A DNA stretch of 64,000 nt from Streblospio benedicti (Eukaryota > Annelida > Polychaeta > Spionida > Spionidae): assembly GCA_019095985.1 (NCBI GenBank), contig CM032662.1, forward strand, positions 12,335,069-12,399,068, given 5' to 3'. Shown one piece after another: positions 13,272-26,380 of this stretch; within the stretch, counting starts at the first letter, position 1, and each line of letters starts with the position of its first letter. Position numbers and translations under genes: made by a program. Under the pieces are notes generated by a model. The model did no database searches, was not told the DNA's origin, and saw only the letters and a program-made list of their open reading frames with translations.

Positions 13272-14297
13272 GTATGTCTGGATCTTGATTGTAAACTTGA
13301 GGTGGCCACAAACTCTGTCATCGTGTCACTTTGTGTAATTTATATCATTGCAGTCAAATATAGTCTGCCGGATCGTTGTTATCTCCACAAGTGTAGCAAA
13401 ACACTTTAATCTTTCAGCTATTGTCTCTTCGGCTTCATTGTGGAGAAATTTATTAACACTTGTGGGTTGCAATGTCCAATCCTACCTTGTGGTACCTTAC
13501 ACAGAGCAAATATTTTCATATTTATGGAGGTCGAACTAAAATGTTGAACTTGCAATGATTTATTGACTGTGCTGGGGACTATATGCACAGTGGATAAGCC
13601 GCATCATATGATACAAAGAAATCATTTTCGCATCTATTAGATTCCTATAACTGCAATTTCGTGATTGCAGGTGTGATAAAATTCCAATGGTAATTTGATA
13701 TCCACATATAACCATATATGTTATCTCATCTGCTGAACAGAGAATGTTATTTCAATCATCCTGATATGGCCATCGTACTTTAGGGTTATATGTTTGAGAA
13801 TCTGTAAAATAACTCACGGTCATCAAATGGAACACAATTATACCTGTCCCTCTCCCATCGTAGTGTATTTGTGCAGGCCTAAATTAATCCTCATCTACAG
13901 GTTGCGTGCTCAGTACCAAAGTTTGAAAATGGATTGCATTCTCTGATTGCCAATATCAGACCCTGTCCAGTACGTCTCGCATCCTGTCAACAATAAGTTT
14001 GTTACCAGGTTTTATACAATATCTTGGATAGTTTATGACTAAATCATGTGTTATCAGTAGACTGTCTCGAGAACTTTTTTATGCGTAAATGTGCCTCTTA
14101 ATTGTTAAGCGGTACAGTGAATTGCCACTATCCATTCTAATAATGGATTGTCAACAACAATAATCTTCGCATGTAATTAAAATCATGTTCTAATATGGAT
14201 ATTAACGTTGACCATAATGGGAATAATCTAATGGAATTGTACGAATTCGAGTGGCAGTTAATTTTAGAGGTTAGTTTCATTTTATGTTGTCTTTTCA

Positions 14298-14455
14298 TGC
14301 CAAATGTTGTATGCAAGAATAGTAATCGCCATTTAGTTATTTGTACCATACATGTATGTATTCCAAATAGATATATTTTAAACAACTTATTCAATGCAAA
14401 AGAATGCCAAATATAGTTTGCAGCAATAGTAATCGCCATTTAGTCATTTGTGCCA
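14298..14455. repeat. Direct duplication, 105-bp spacing
   Basis: The stretch ATGCCAAATGTTGTATGCA followed by ATAGTAATCGCCATTTAGTT recurs 105 bp later with few changes (14404 onward). It looks like a local tandem duplication with decayed middle sequence. Confidence 0.55.
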
Positions 14456-14599
14456 TATTTATCATTGCAAATGAGCACGTTAATTCACAGCAATACCCTT
14501 TTGATATTAGCCAAGCAAGTGATACCCCATAGTACTTGTTAGTGTGATACTGTTTCGCTTCGAAATGAGCCTAGTAAATGTGTGTCCATTTGTAATCAA

Positions 14600-15010
14600 A
14601 TTTGGTTACACATGCAAGAACCATGCACAGAATCTCTTAATCAGTGCAGCGTCGAAACAAGCGCACCCATAAATCTTGTATGATTTTAATAAACGCGCCG
14701 CATTTGTCACTGAAAATACAGACGTCTCCTCTCTCACACCGCTGACAATAGCAATTTCAGTGCAGCATGAAGGCCATTGCGTTGATTTCGTAATTATCCG
14801 GGTGCGAACTTCGCTCATTGATGAACACGTCTACAATTGGTCAACCCGATGTAAACAATGATCGTCAAGTGTTGGCGCTGAGTGCGGCTCGTAGGATTGT
14901 TACAGAACGCTTATTTCTGTGCTGCCATTATGAGCGCGCACAAAAGACGTCTGCTGAGAAACATCGCACGTAATGGCGGACACTTGGCAACTGTTGCCAG
15001 CATGGGACGG
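14600..15010. promoter_or_regulatory. Higher-complexity intronic block, possible regulatory element
   Basis: A CpG-containing, non-repetitive block that is open on both strands over 14606-14818 and 14882-15151, with no domain in any frame and no paired splice signals. It contains homeobox-type words (GTAATTA) and E-box-like CACTTG. I infer constraint only from composition; conservation cannot be judged from one sequence. Confidence 0.22.
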
Positions 15011-15117
15011 CTTTTGTCTAGTAGGACTTCACTTGCAAGTTCCTTTGGAGGGTTAAAACCCTCTACTCGGGTAGTAGTCATTGATGCCTACTGTCACGGG
15101 CTAGCGTTATGCCTAAA

Positions 15118-15220
15118 AGAAACTCAAATTGAATCAAACATGAATGTTTGATTCATACAAATGCAGTGAGGGTCATGTAGACATTCATTGTGGTAACTTT
15201 GAGCTTCTTTTAAGCTTTGT
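15118..15220. mobile_element. Foldback MITE, third copy of the GCTCAAATT family
   Basis: It has AAACTCAAATTGAA at one end and CATTGTGGTAACTTTGAGCTT at the other, matching the inverted termini of the copies at 24707-24781 and 31076-31209. Internally it has a near-perfect hairpin at 15131-15154 (GAATCAAACA / TGTTTGATTC). It is more diverged than the other two copies. Confidence 0.5.
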
Positions 15221-16583
15221 TCTAAGCTGTGATAGCAGCAGCATGTTCCACTTCGGCAACAAAAGGGCTAAATACTGGCTTCTGGTGCTGTGATTAGTAG
15301 CTTGTGGCAAATTTACGCCTATTAGTTGCGAATCTCACCTCAGACCAATTACCTGGATCCTTCCTTTTGTCTAGAGAGTGTGTTTTATGGATCTTTTCAA
15401 TTTCACTCCAACTGTTATTACGCCTGATTGCTTTCTGTGTTCTTGAGGTCTTTATTTTGATGGCGATTTAATGATGACAACACCTGCAGCATGATAATCA
15501 AACAAGTTTTTCTTTTGTTTTGCCGGCTGATAACCAAAGAGTATTGATTTTTCATTAATTTGACCATAGACAATCCTAAAATGCCCAGAGCAATTTTAAG
15601 TCAAATCGCTAATGAAGTTTCAATGGGGTATTTAGGGTTAATGAGTTGGAAGAAGAGATGAACGCCTTTAAACATGTTAAACAATCTGGGAGCCCTTCCA
15701 TGGTCTTCTATTGTACATGGTGTTTCATCCCCCCCACAATAGAAAAATCCAATGTAGACCAGTTTAGGGAGAAAGAATGTCTACCATGCCTTCTGAATAA
15801 GTGCAGGAATACGTCTGCAATCAAAGGTGTCAAGCGCACACTGTGGATTATCAGTTCAGAGAGGTGCATCAGAGGTGCGTGGGGCTTTATTGAGCTAATA
15901 ACGGTGACCTTGTTAGACATGTCAAGACTTGCTCAATAGTTCGGCAATTGTAATTGCATTAGTTGAGTTTTTTCTCTCCTCATCACAGCAGATGATGTAA
16001 AAAAAAACTTCACATCATGAGATTTATGTTTTTTTACGTGGCTATTTTCTTTATAAAATTTGTCCATGGTTTGCATAATTTTGAGACTGAATTGTTGATA
16101 ATTTTATGTATTTGTCTTGATATTCAGATTGACTGCATGTATAGTTTACAAATTTTGTAAGATGCACTATCAACAATCTGGAAACTCGTGTTATTAGAAG
16201 TTGTTGCAAGTTTTATGACCATTTACGCACATGCCAATAGAGTAGCATATCTTCATGAGAAAAACTCCATCAGCGTCCATTGTTCATTAAAAGTGATATA
16301 CAGCTATTGCTTTGAAGTGAAAACGTATTGAAACATTGATGTGATACTGCTCAATATACAAAGTTTATAAAATCTGTGTGGAAACATCTATAGCACATCG
16401 CAGCAATCTCATCTCTCGGATGAGTCTTGTTTTCTTTTTTAAAGCCTACCTTTTCAATATGTTTGCAATTGCTGTCAATTATCTCTTGCAGTTATGTAAG
16501 ATTACGGAAACCGTACATATAAAACGTGATGTATGAAATGAGAAATGAGTATTGGAGTTATCTCTTGGAATGGTAGAATTAAT

Positions 16584-16751
16584 GAACAACTGATTGCTAG
16601 CAAGCTCCTACCACTGTATTGATATAGCTGAAGACACAGCTTCCATTTGAATATATCAAGTGGCCCTGACGGGACTCAAACTCACGACCCCAAGGTCAGC
16701 TATATCAATACAGTGGTAAGAGCTTGCTTGCAAGAACAGTGAGAGTAAAAT
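16584..16751 (-). mobile_element. Composite tRNA-derived SINE with inverted arms and 13-bp TSD
   Basis: It is flanked by the 13-bp direct repeat TGGTAGAATTAAT (16571-16583 and 16752-16764), a typical L1-style target-site duplication. Inside, 36-bp arms at 16596-16631 and 16696-16731 are inverted copies of a sequence with GTGGTARGAGCTTGC (tRNA A-box type). Between them on the minus strand lies GGGGTCGTGAGTTTGAGTCC, a tRNA B-box region followed by GTCAGGGCCACTT. This is a different SINE from the 7595/44637 family. The inversion resembles twin-primed or template-switched insertion. Confidence 0.6.
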
Positions 16752-17439
16752 TGGTAGAATTAATCATTTTTTAAGCAGGTAACACACTTAATTGTGATCA
16801 CAAATGGTAACCCAGATATGACTGATAATTAGGTCTGAAACCTCAATAGTTAAGCTTCAACTTGGAGGACAGATTTGCTTGAGTCTGCCATGTGGTTGTT
16901 GACCAGATTTCAGTTGGGTCAGGGATTCCATTGATGATCACAATAGTGTGTAGCCAGCTGTAATTTCTAGTATGTAAGGTATGACTAATATTCAGGATTC
17001 ATCATCATCATATTTTCCCAACATAACTGGTGTAGACAGACTGCTTGTTCCCAAAGCTACACATTTCTGATCATTAGTTCAAGTAGGTAGCTCTGCTCTG
17101 CTGTGAATGTACCAATGAATCTTGTTTTAATTTCATAAAATAAAGATGACATATGAAAATAACCTACTTTGTCTGACTTATTCAAATCTGAGTTAGTTAA
17201 GTTTTTTCATTGTTCTATCAAGCTCCCTGTCAAGTCAATCATGCGAAATTTGATCCTCTCTCAGAATGTCAGTACAGTGACTTACTGCTACACTAATCAA
17301 GATTTTCCGCAAATGAATCTAATTAATCCAAGGATTAATATTTGTTAAGAATCCCCCAAGGATCCGAACTTTGAAGAGGGATTTGCGAGTGTCAGTGTCA
17401 AGCTCCTAGAAAGCTCACTCGAGAGTGGCCATGAAAATG

Positions 17440-17660
17440 GATACACATTGCATTAGTCTTAATTTGCAAAATTGGCCAGAGGCTAATTTTATTGTGGCAA
17501 AGAGGCTGGGCCTTTGGGGAGAGAGATGTCAAAATGCTTGGACATTCAATATTAGCACATGATGAAATCTGCTCTTTTGAAGGACCCCATAGTTTTGACC
17601 TTTGACCTCAATGACTCTCATTAATTGCCGGTTTATGCATAAGAATGTCGTTTGGGATTT
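17440..17660. promoter_or_regulatory. Possible regulatory block in intron
   Basis: Non-repetitive sequence of slightly raised GC with AGGCTAATTTTATTG, GCACATGATGAAATC and TGACCTTTGACCTC, the last being a direct-repeat nuclear-receptor-type motif. No ORF or splice context. Constraint is only suspected. Confidence 0.2.
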
Positions 17661-20345
17661 GAGAAAAAAATGCAAGTAAGATCGTTAGATTAGCCATGAG
17701 TCTTTTAAACGAAGACATTGTATTTCTTAATATTGATTGAGATTTTTTTAAAGTGAAAAATCATTTTTATTATTATTAGAGTCTACGGTAAGCTTCTTAA
17801 TAGTTTCTGAACATTTCATACATGCAGTTTATTAAACGTCACAGTGTACTCTGTCCCACTTTAATGATTGAATATATTATAATCAAAGTGAACTAGTAGC
17901 ACAAACATATTGAATGGCCATTTCTGCGAACATATGAGGAGCTGTAAATACAAATACGGCAGATAGGAACCTGATAGGAGGAAGCGAAGGATCATTTTCA
18001 CGTCTGCATGTCAATGCATTCTCTGTTTATCCGCGGCCCCAGGTCATAGATAACATGATAACTACCCTAATGTGGAAATCTGAAATCCATTCATTTATAT
18101 TTATACAAATAATTGTTATCTCCTTGACATGAACGTGTTAAAAGTTAGATATTTAATTAATTTATGAAGAGGTTTTGCATTTGTTGGAGCATATATACCT
18201 GTAGTCACATGCCGTTATATATTGATTGCATCTCTGTCAAGTTTGACTCTGTTTTATCCGAAAGCCCATGGGCATTTGTGTGAATGTTTAACGTATAAGA
18301 ATTTTCAGCCGTAGTTTTTGCATCCGTTTTAATGTTAATATATTAGTAGTTACCGGACTTTGAAACTCTCATCAGAAGATTCATCCATCTTGTAAAGACA
18401 TACTTTCTACACTTCTCGTAGTATTTAAATCTGTTATGATAATTGTATCATTCATCATATATCATAATCCACAAAAGCACCAGGTTTTCTCCCTCATTTG
18501 ACATTTGAATTGCTAATAAAGTTTTGCAACCTGATAAATGGTAAGTAAAAAGCTGCGTAGAACTTTTTTGCAAGATGTATGTGGTATTTTCATTCGCTAC
18601 TTAGTATGAGCACTTATAAAACAAGTAGCATATTGTGAATTTGCCCTATTGTTGGTGATAGTAATGATAAGACAGCAGCTTTAATGGACTATCTTCTTGT
18701 CTGCTTTATGTCGAAATTTTTTACACTTTATGCACTAAAAATTCATTGTTTGTCAGCTCATATTGATAATTTTGGACCACACAGTACATGGGCAAAGATT
18801 ACAATGGTACTGATTCTACATCTACATATGCAGTGATGAGATCATCATTTATATACTTCTGATCAGGTAGGAAGAAGGTTTGAAAACTACATGTAGTGTT
18901 CATACATAAGTACACATTTGTAATATTATGTTGAAAATTACAAGCTGTACTATATCGAAACTAATTGAGCATACATTGTATGGAGAATTTGATTTTTTGC
19001 TGTAAATTATATCAAGTTTGTTTCGAATGTTTTCTTTTTTGCACGTTAGCAATCACGTGGGTTATCGGTTAAAACATTTTAATTTGATCAAGAAGGTTTT
19101 GTAGAACAGTTAATTTGACACATGTTTATTTATGTAATTGTAAATATCTCGTTTTATCGGCAGCATCAGGGCCCCACAGTCAATGTGTTAAGTCAAAACT
19201 ACATCTCTAGATCCATATTGGTACACTTAACTTGTGTTCTTTCTGGAGAGGATTTTAGTCCTTAATCATTATAATTATCACTTTTGATGAATTGGTGCCC
19301 AATACCGGTGCCCGCAGAATGAAATGGATTTATTTCAAATTATCAACGAAAATGAAAAATAATTCATTTTTCTTCAAGCCATTCAATTTATCATTTTTAT
19401 CAAACATACATGTATACTAAGTATACCATATAATAAACAGTAATATTGTTATTGTTTTTTCATGGAATAACATCTTCTTAGAGTGAGCATTCTCTCTTGG
19501 AAAGCATCTAGGTAAATACTTTACATTGTGTTTATTTTTGACCTCAAAAGATTTTCATTGAAATTTCCTTGAGCCTAAAGCTACAATGATAGAGGAAAAA
19601 AGAAGCTTTAGAGCTGTTTATGGAAGAGGGGATAATCTGTGAGATATCAGATATGTGCAATATGAGATGTTGACTAGAGCTTCAAAACATTACAGTTAAG
19701 ATGTAGACTCTCCCGTGGTCATTTCTTTGGGCTTATTAATCAATACATACAGAAGTTATTGAAAATAACATGTATTGTAAGACTGCTAGCCATTGTAAAA
19801 TACATGTATATTGCCGTGAACGTATGATGAGACTTCCCTTACATCTAAATTTCTTTATAGTGTAACAGACATTTTATCATTATATTATAGCAAGAATAGG
19901 ATAAGAGTTAGTTAAACAAATTGAGTTAAAACATTTTTCACATCGCCATATCAGAAGTTTGAAATGGTTCACTGGGGGTTACCGCCAAAAATGTGATGCC
20001 AAATTTGCTCAGGACTTTATGTTAACAATGCATCTGATATGAGGAACAGCAAAGAACTACAACTGAGATAAAACAAAATGTATATGTTTTGTGATTTATA
20101 TTGCAGATAAATGAAAGCGTTTTTCTCATCCCCGTTCATAATTTACTTACCACATCACCTGCATCTTTTTCATACTACAGCGTGCAAATATTGACAAAGC
20201 TACAGATTAATATTTGGGAAATATGTAAACGTTATTGGATTTATAGGTGTTGCCCTGTAAAACTTGGTGTGCACACCATACATATTAGTAAATATACGTG
20301 TATGTTCATAATTTGAGACTTTTATTTATCACTGTATACGCAATC

Positions 20346-20497
20346 CGAATGACAGTAGACTTTTAGGTTTAAAAATGGTTCATCAAGGGGTGGGTTTTTA
20401 CATGAATGTTGCATTTACATCTGAATGACCATACGCATTTAGGTAAATAATTGTCAGTTATGGGGGTGGGCATTTACATGAGTTTGTCTTTTACGTT
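20346..20497. repeat. Tandem duplication, 76-bp period
   Basis: GAATGAC...TTTAGGT and GGGGTGGG...TTTACATGA recur at a constant 76-bp offset (20348/20424 and 20387/20463). This is two diverged copies, with a weaker third continuing to about 20560. Confidence 0.5.
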
Positions 20498-20617
20498 GGA
20501 TTTTCAGTATCTAGATTTTAATGTGGCCCAAAATTTTGGGTGGACATTTTCATTTTAGGGCCAGGGGGGCAGGGCAAAATGTTGGTCCATTGATACACAC
20601 CACAGTATCACTGGAAT

Positions 20618-20668
20618 ACTCACTCACTCACTCACTCACTCACTCACTCACTCACCAACTCACTCACT
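20618..20668. repeat. (ACTC)n microsatellite
   Basis: About eleven uninterrupted ACTC units are followed by one interruption and two more. A related (GTGAGTGA)n tract sits inside the SINE at 44800-44830, and a GTGTGTGAGTGAGAG tract lies at 24597-24630. Confidence 0.9.
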
Positions 20669-21029
20669 TGTTTTGTTGTGAAAGTAATCTTAAAAAGTGT
20701 TATTAGAAATGAATTCAATGATGCCTACAAAATCTTGTTTTAAAAATTGCTTACATAGTGCCTGAAGTGCCAAACAGTCAACTTTACCGAAGACTGCTTT
20801 GGCCACTACACTAATATTTACAATTGCATTCTCCTGCACAATCAATGTGTCTTGTCCACTAAAAAATCCATTGACCACTATGACCAGCTCATTATGCACC
20901 CGCAGGAATGCATTCTGCAAATACCGCCCCCCTATGTTTATCACCTAGCGAACTGTGTAAACTCACCAGGTATATTATCGGTGAGCAGGTTTATCGTGTT
21001 GCTCAATGGTTATCCTTATCTGTCGGTAT

Positions 21030-21140
21030 CATCGTGCATTGCAAACATCCCCCCCGAGCGTTGGCAATGTGGTCAGCCTTCCGACTGGCCCTTATCTCGC
21101 ATGCTCATCTCCTACAGCCCCGATAAAAACACTGCCCCAA
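21030..21140. promoter_or_regulatory. Possible regulatory block in intron
   Basis: A GC-richer block with CTTATCTCGC, GATA-type CTTATCT (twice) and C-rich runs. The word CCCTTATCTCGC also occurs in the block at 26110-26380. It is open in two plus-strand frames, but the hydropathy is unlike a domain and no acceptor or donor brackets it. Confidence 0.2.
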
Positions 21141-22619
21141 GAATAAGGGAATAGATTACAGTTGGTCATCTTTGCAGCGAGAGCTAGAAAGCTGTAACTT
21201 GTCTGTGAATTCAATTGCCGTTAGCTCATTTTAGAAGTTAAACACGTCCTGTTCATTATAATGTGAGGAAGTTAAGGCTAAAAGGTGTTATGTGTGGTTG
21301 TGTGTGTGAAAGTTGGAAAACTTTCTGGAACTCTGTTCTGTATCATAAGTGGAATGTGATCAGGGTTGTAAGACAAATGATGAGGGAGGGATGAATTGGG
21401 GGAGGCAGTTTATGTGGATTTGATTATATGCATCTTCATCATCGTACATCAGCAGCATGGATCTCATTGCACAGGATCCAGTGCATCCAGATTACAAAGA
21501 ACACATTGTTAGAAACCAGCAAGATGTTCGATGTCTCATGTCAAAACTGGTAGTTTGTATTATTGCATGAATGCGCGTTGTTTTGAATAAACTGGGAGAT
21601 GAAGCAAAGTAAGATAAGCAAAGTAACCAATATATCATTAAGATTTCAATATCGTTTTGAACTTAATGTGATTTATATGAAGTATAGAAAAATGTATAGA
21701 AAAATAATTATGTCATCTATTGTGTTAGAAGCAAAGGATTTGAGTGTTTTATCAGTTATGTACAAAAAATTTCAAAAAAATTAAGCAATTAAAAGAAATG
21801 AAGCAATTGTAATCTGTGAGTGTACTTACATTTATCACATTCATGGGTAAAACGTAGTTTGTTGTTTCATGTTCAAATCCTTAATTGACTGTTCGACAAT
21901 GCTATGAGACCAATATTCTATAAGGTTAGAAAATTGCTATAGGTTTTACGAGTATGATTATGTAAAGTTTAATATGATGCAATTAAGTTTGTACAAAGAA
22001 ATCTATCAGGAACGTGTGGCTAAAAAATGTTTGTAACGGAATCCACATTATTGGACTCATGCCTTTTTTTGCAGTTCAATAAATACAAAGTATTGACATG
22101 CGAGATCATATCTGACGCTCGTTTTGTCATGAATCACACACAACTCATGCAGAATGAAGCCAATATTTGATGCTCATTCTTTGTCAAAAGATTATCAGAT
22201 CAATTAAACATACTAAATTTGGCATGTGTCGGTTGGAATACACAGAAAAACAAAAGTGTCGCGCGGAGGCGATTCTTTGTTATTAGGTCTATTTCAAACA
22301 GGCAACATTGCACGGAGAAGACGATTCATAGAATAGTGTCACAGTATGAAATTGAAAGAAATTTGGTAAGAAAAGTAAACATTTGAAGACTGAGGCACCT
22401 GTATAGATATTTGCCAAGTAAAAGGGATAAGACTTTGAGTCAATGCAAGTTTTGCCAACTAAAATCACCTACAACTCTTCACGCTTTTGAAGGAAGTTGA
22501 ACGAGACAAGTCTTTAAATGAACAGCATGGTTCTTCTTCCTGTGAAGAGGTTTTTATAAATTAATTGTTGTTGTGAGAGAAAACAGCGAGGTTACAGGAA
22601 TCTACCACGCTGGCTTGGT

Positions 22620-23065
22620 TAATTTTCTATGTGTTTGTGCCCCGAGCGGCCAGCCGTCTGTTCTTTTTTAACCACAACTCCTGTAGGAGGCGCAAATATG
22701 TGCATGTGGTCAGCACAGACTTAATCGTCCGCGCATTTCACAAGCAACTGGCTCAAGCTCTACTCAACATTTTTCCTGTCGTAAAAAGTGCAGATGTCTG
22801 TTTTTAAATGTAGCATCACTTGCAAATAGGAAGAATCTCTGCAAAGTTTGAGTAAAAAAAGCATGCCGTGCACCTGGTCTTATTCTTGCAGACACCAGTT
22901 TACAATGCATGCGCGGTGTAACGTTCCGTTAGCTTTGGAGCAGCCAAGTTAACTGCTGCAGTGGCCCAGACGGAAAGTTATCTCGCTCTCTCAGTTGATG
23001 CGTGTTTGCCAAGTCAAAGCCAGTGCAACGCGCAGGCTCTGCATAGAACACTGCCACCGCCACTT
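22620..23065. promoter_or_regulatory. CpG-enriched block, possible internal promoter
   Basis: Within the AT-rich intron this stretch holds clustered CpGs (GAGCGGCCAGCCG, CGTCCGCGCA, ATGCATGCGCGGTG). One is an NRF1-type half site near 22910 (GCATGCGC). A downstream start for a shorter KIF26 transcript could lie here, but I see no first exon with a donor that fits the frame of exon 3. Confidence 0.22.
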
Positions 23066-24706
23066 CTAAGACATTGTTAATCGTATTCCTTATAGTTTAA
23101 TCAAAGTTGTGGTCGCGTCTTTGAGGTCAGATAGGATTTTGTTTAAGGTAGAAACCACAATTTAAACAGGATATACGACGGCTTGAATACTTTAACGCGA
23201 TTTCAATCATTGCATTGACATTGTGGAAGCAATTGCGTTAGAATTTTATACTGATCTTTAAAGTTTTAACGCGTGGAATTCAATAGGATATTACAGTAGA
23301 CTTTCTCTTCTTGTGAAGCTACGTGGTTTAACATCAGCTTTGATTGTTGAAACTAGATATCACATGTTGGATACACGCACTACTGGATTTTAGATCTATT
23401 GAACTTTGAGGTTGCCGTATGCTTTAATCATAATCTGTGAGATGAAAGTCAAATGGTTGACAGGTGCCAGAGCTTGGATTTCAATGAGATAAAAGTTAGA
23501 TGTGTGTGTGATTTATCCAGTTGCCGAATTACGTTTGGTCCAGTTGGTAAGGAGTAAATGTTAGAACACTCAAGACGTCTGCTGCCAAGTGGATGAATGA
23601 GTTAAAGGGGTTAATTGGAACGCAGTTAGGTGTTTGTTGCTTCTCCAGTGGATAGTACACTGTACAATAATTTTGGGGAAGCCTGTAGATATTCTTGGCT
23701 CCTCTTGATTATAGTAGTGAGATATATTGTTGAGAAAGGATACTCTCGTTTGAGTTTTTAAAACATTAAGTTGGAATATATGTATTCTTGAATTATGATG
23801 AAAATGGAGATAATCTTTTTGTGTGAACAGCGTGAGATTTTTTTACAGTGATATTTTCATACTCCTGTTGGATACATCAAAAGATTATTAATCACGTGAG
23901 ATATTAATGATTGCTGTCATATAGTGAAAGTGAGTATCTGTTTCAGTCTCTTATTGTATGTAGATGTATATTGTATTGTATGAGATGTTGATTTGCCTGT
24001 ATCATTTTCATATCAGTTTGAAACCTTTTTAATTAGAATGCAAGCTGTAATAGTTGAATATATGTCACATTATCAGAATAATAGTGATATGACTATCATT
24101 TGAGTAGCCAATTAACAGATTTAAACTTTGATTTGTAGCACCTGTAAAATAGGTAGCAGATATGTACCAATTAAAGACAAATTTTAACTTTTACCTAATA
24201 CAATAGACCCTGTGCCACCCAGTAACAATTAATTGATGCCAGGGAACTTCATACATGTATTTTGTTTAATGTCACTGTTCATTTTATTAATTTCATTCAA
24301 ATTGAAATCTAATAAATAAGAAATTCATTTGGAAAACATATATGCAACCCTTGGCTTACATGTAATTTATGCAAGGACGTTATTGAATCTTAATGGCATA
24401 TTTATTGAAGGATGTTGTCATCCTAATTTCAGTTATGAAAAGTTTATGGCGCAATTATGTTTTTACAACCTACCACCATGACACTGTATTCAAATATTGA
24501 CCAAAAATGTTAGTACTGTTTAGTAATAACCACTATGATGGTCCACTATGTTCAATGTTGAATCGTGTATATTTCTTACGCTTATCTTTTTGTCTTTGAG
24601 AGTGTGTGTGTGAGTGAGAGTGAATGAAGGAATAAGACAATGTTGTGCCTACCAAAATAAAATAAGTTATTTTATCCAGTCTAGATTAAAGTGTAATAAA
24701 ACAAAG

Positions 24707-24781
24707 TAAGCTCAAATTTCCCAAGTTAAATGTCAGATTCACTTGAACACAATGACAATCATTGTGGTAAATTTGAGCTTA
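24707..24781. mobile_element. Foldback MITE (GCTCAAATT family)
   Basis: A perfect to near-perfect inverted pair: TAAGCTCAAATTTCCCA at the left and TGGTAAATTTGAGCTTA at the right, around a short AT-rich centre that includes ACAATGACAATCATTGT. It is the same family as 31076-31209 and 15118-15220. Too short to encode anything. Confidence 0.6.
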
Positions 24782-26109
24782 ATTTAGACTTTATTCAACA
24801 CTTCAATGTCTATCCCAATACGCCATCTAATTAATTTCTAGCTGTCTACATGTATATAATCTACATGTATAGATAAATTATAGCTGTACATATTGCAGCA
24901 AATGTTTATGGTAATCAGCTAATAATTACCTTAAAACCGCAGCAAATGATTCGGATTTCATTGTGTATAGAAGTAGTATAACATCGTAATCACATTAAAA
25001 TTAGTGTTTATTGGCTTTTCATTGGTTGTATTTCACTATCAGATCTAATTTGTTTCAAGTGTTGTCACCCAACTTTACATATGCTTAGTTTAAAGGTTAC
25101 AAGAGAGACAGAACAAAATATATGTAGCTTTTAGTGGCCTTTTACTCCTGTATAAGTAAAATTAGAACTGGTTGGAGACTTGTTAATGAAAGATCCAGGA
25201 CCCTTATTATTTTTTATGATATAAGTTATGGGTATGTAATGGATATCATTCACAAAGAGCAACATGTTCGTGGAAGCTTCTGCTAGTCATCCAAGTGGTT
25301 TAAAGATGGAGGTCTGTAAGAAATACGAGACCTTTATTTAACCACCGATATTTCATCCAAATTTTATCCCACTCCCTGTCTAAACGAGGTCAAGTTGAAC
25401 ACAAACTAGTAACCATCCTCGCACATAGGATCTGGAGATCTGCAAATCTATTGTTGATGTTGGCGTTAATTCGGGGAAAGTTTATTTACTGATGATGCAC
25501 GAGCTGGGACCAAGAATCATATAGCACTAGCCTGGCCACGAGGAGCCGTGTTGTTGCAAGTGCCACCTGATCCTAGCTAGCTGTAGATCTCCATCTTCTG
25601 CACTCATCAAGCCATATGGTGGTTAGCCAAGAACTCCTAGTCATCGGCATTTAATAGGTCTTATTATTCTCAAAGTATCTCATTGAAGTGTGTAGAAAAT
25701 ACTTCTTGCTCATATCGGCTAATGTTGGTATTAGGATAATATATAGAAACTTAGCCCTATATTTCAAACTGTTAGCAGGACACTTTTCAATTTAGACGTT
25801 GCATGCTTTTTTTTTGGTCATCTTTAACATAGGATTAGAGCATGTTTAAAAAGTTCACTTACAAATGTATTCTGATAATATGTAAGTGTCATATGATCCC
25901 TAATTGTGGATCTTTGTACTCATCTCAATATACATATTCATCAAAACTGGAACCTACACTTTCTGCAGCAGGTTTGATAAGGATTTGTGATGACCCTGTA
26001 AAATGAGTTATGATTTGGGGAAAAGATACTAGAAAAACTAACATATGGGAAAAATTAATAAAAATTGAAGAAGACCCAGACAAAATGCAATACAGAAAAA
26101 ATGCTGGGT

Positions 26110-26380
26110 GTTTTGACACCTTTTAAACCCCCTCATCAACACCTTCACTCTCCGTGCTCTGGCATCGGGCGTATGTTTATAGCACCCACTCGGGAGATGA
26201 GTAATCCCTGTTGTACATGCTGTATGTCTCCCCTTCTCCCTTATCTCGCGAGGCCTGTAGGCCCGTTGGAGTGGTGCCGGTTACCTGAGTTAGCTCTATC
26301 ATTGACCATCAGCGCGTGGTGTACACTTACCTCATTCTTATCTCTGCCTCTCGTGTATGCAACGTAATCGCAAACACTGG
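26110..26380. promoter_or_regulatory. Possible regulatory block in intron
   Basis: A low-repeat, CpG-containing stretch open for 100 codons on plus and 65 on minus, with no domain. It shares the word CCCTTATCTCGC with the block near 21090. Could be a conserved enhancer; no splice context for an exon. Confidence 0.22.
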
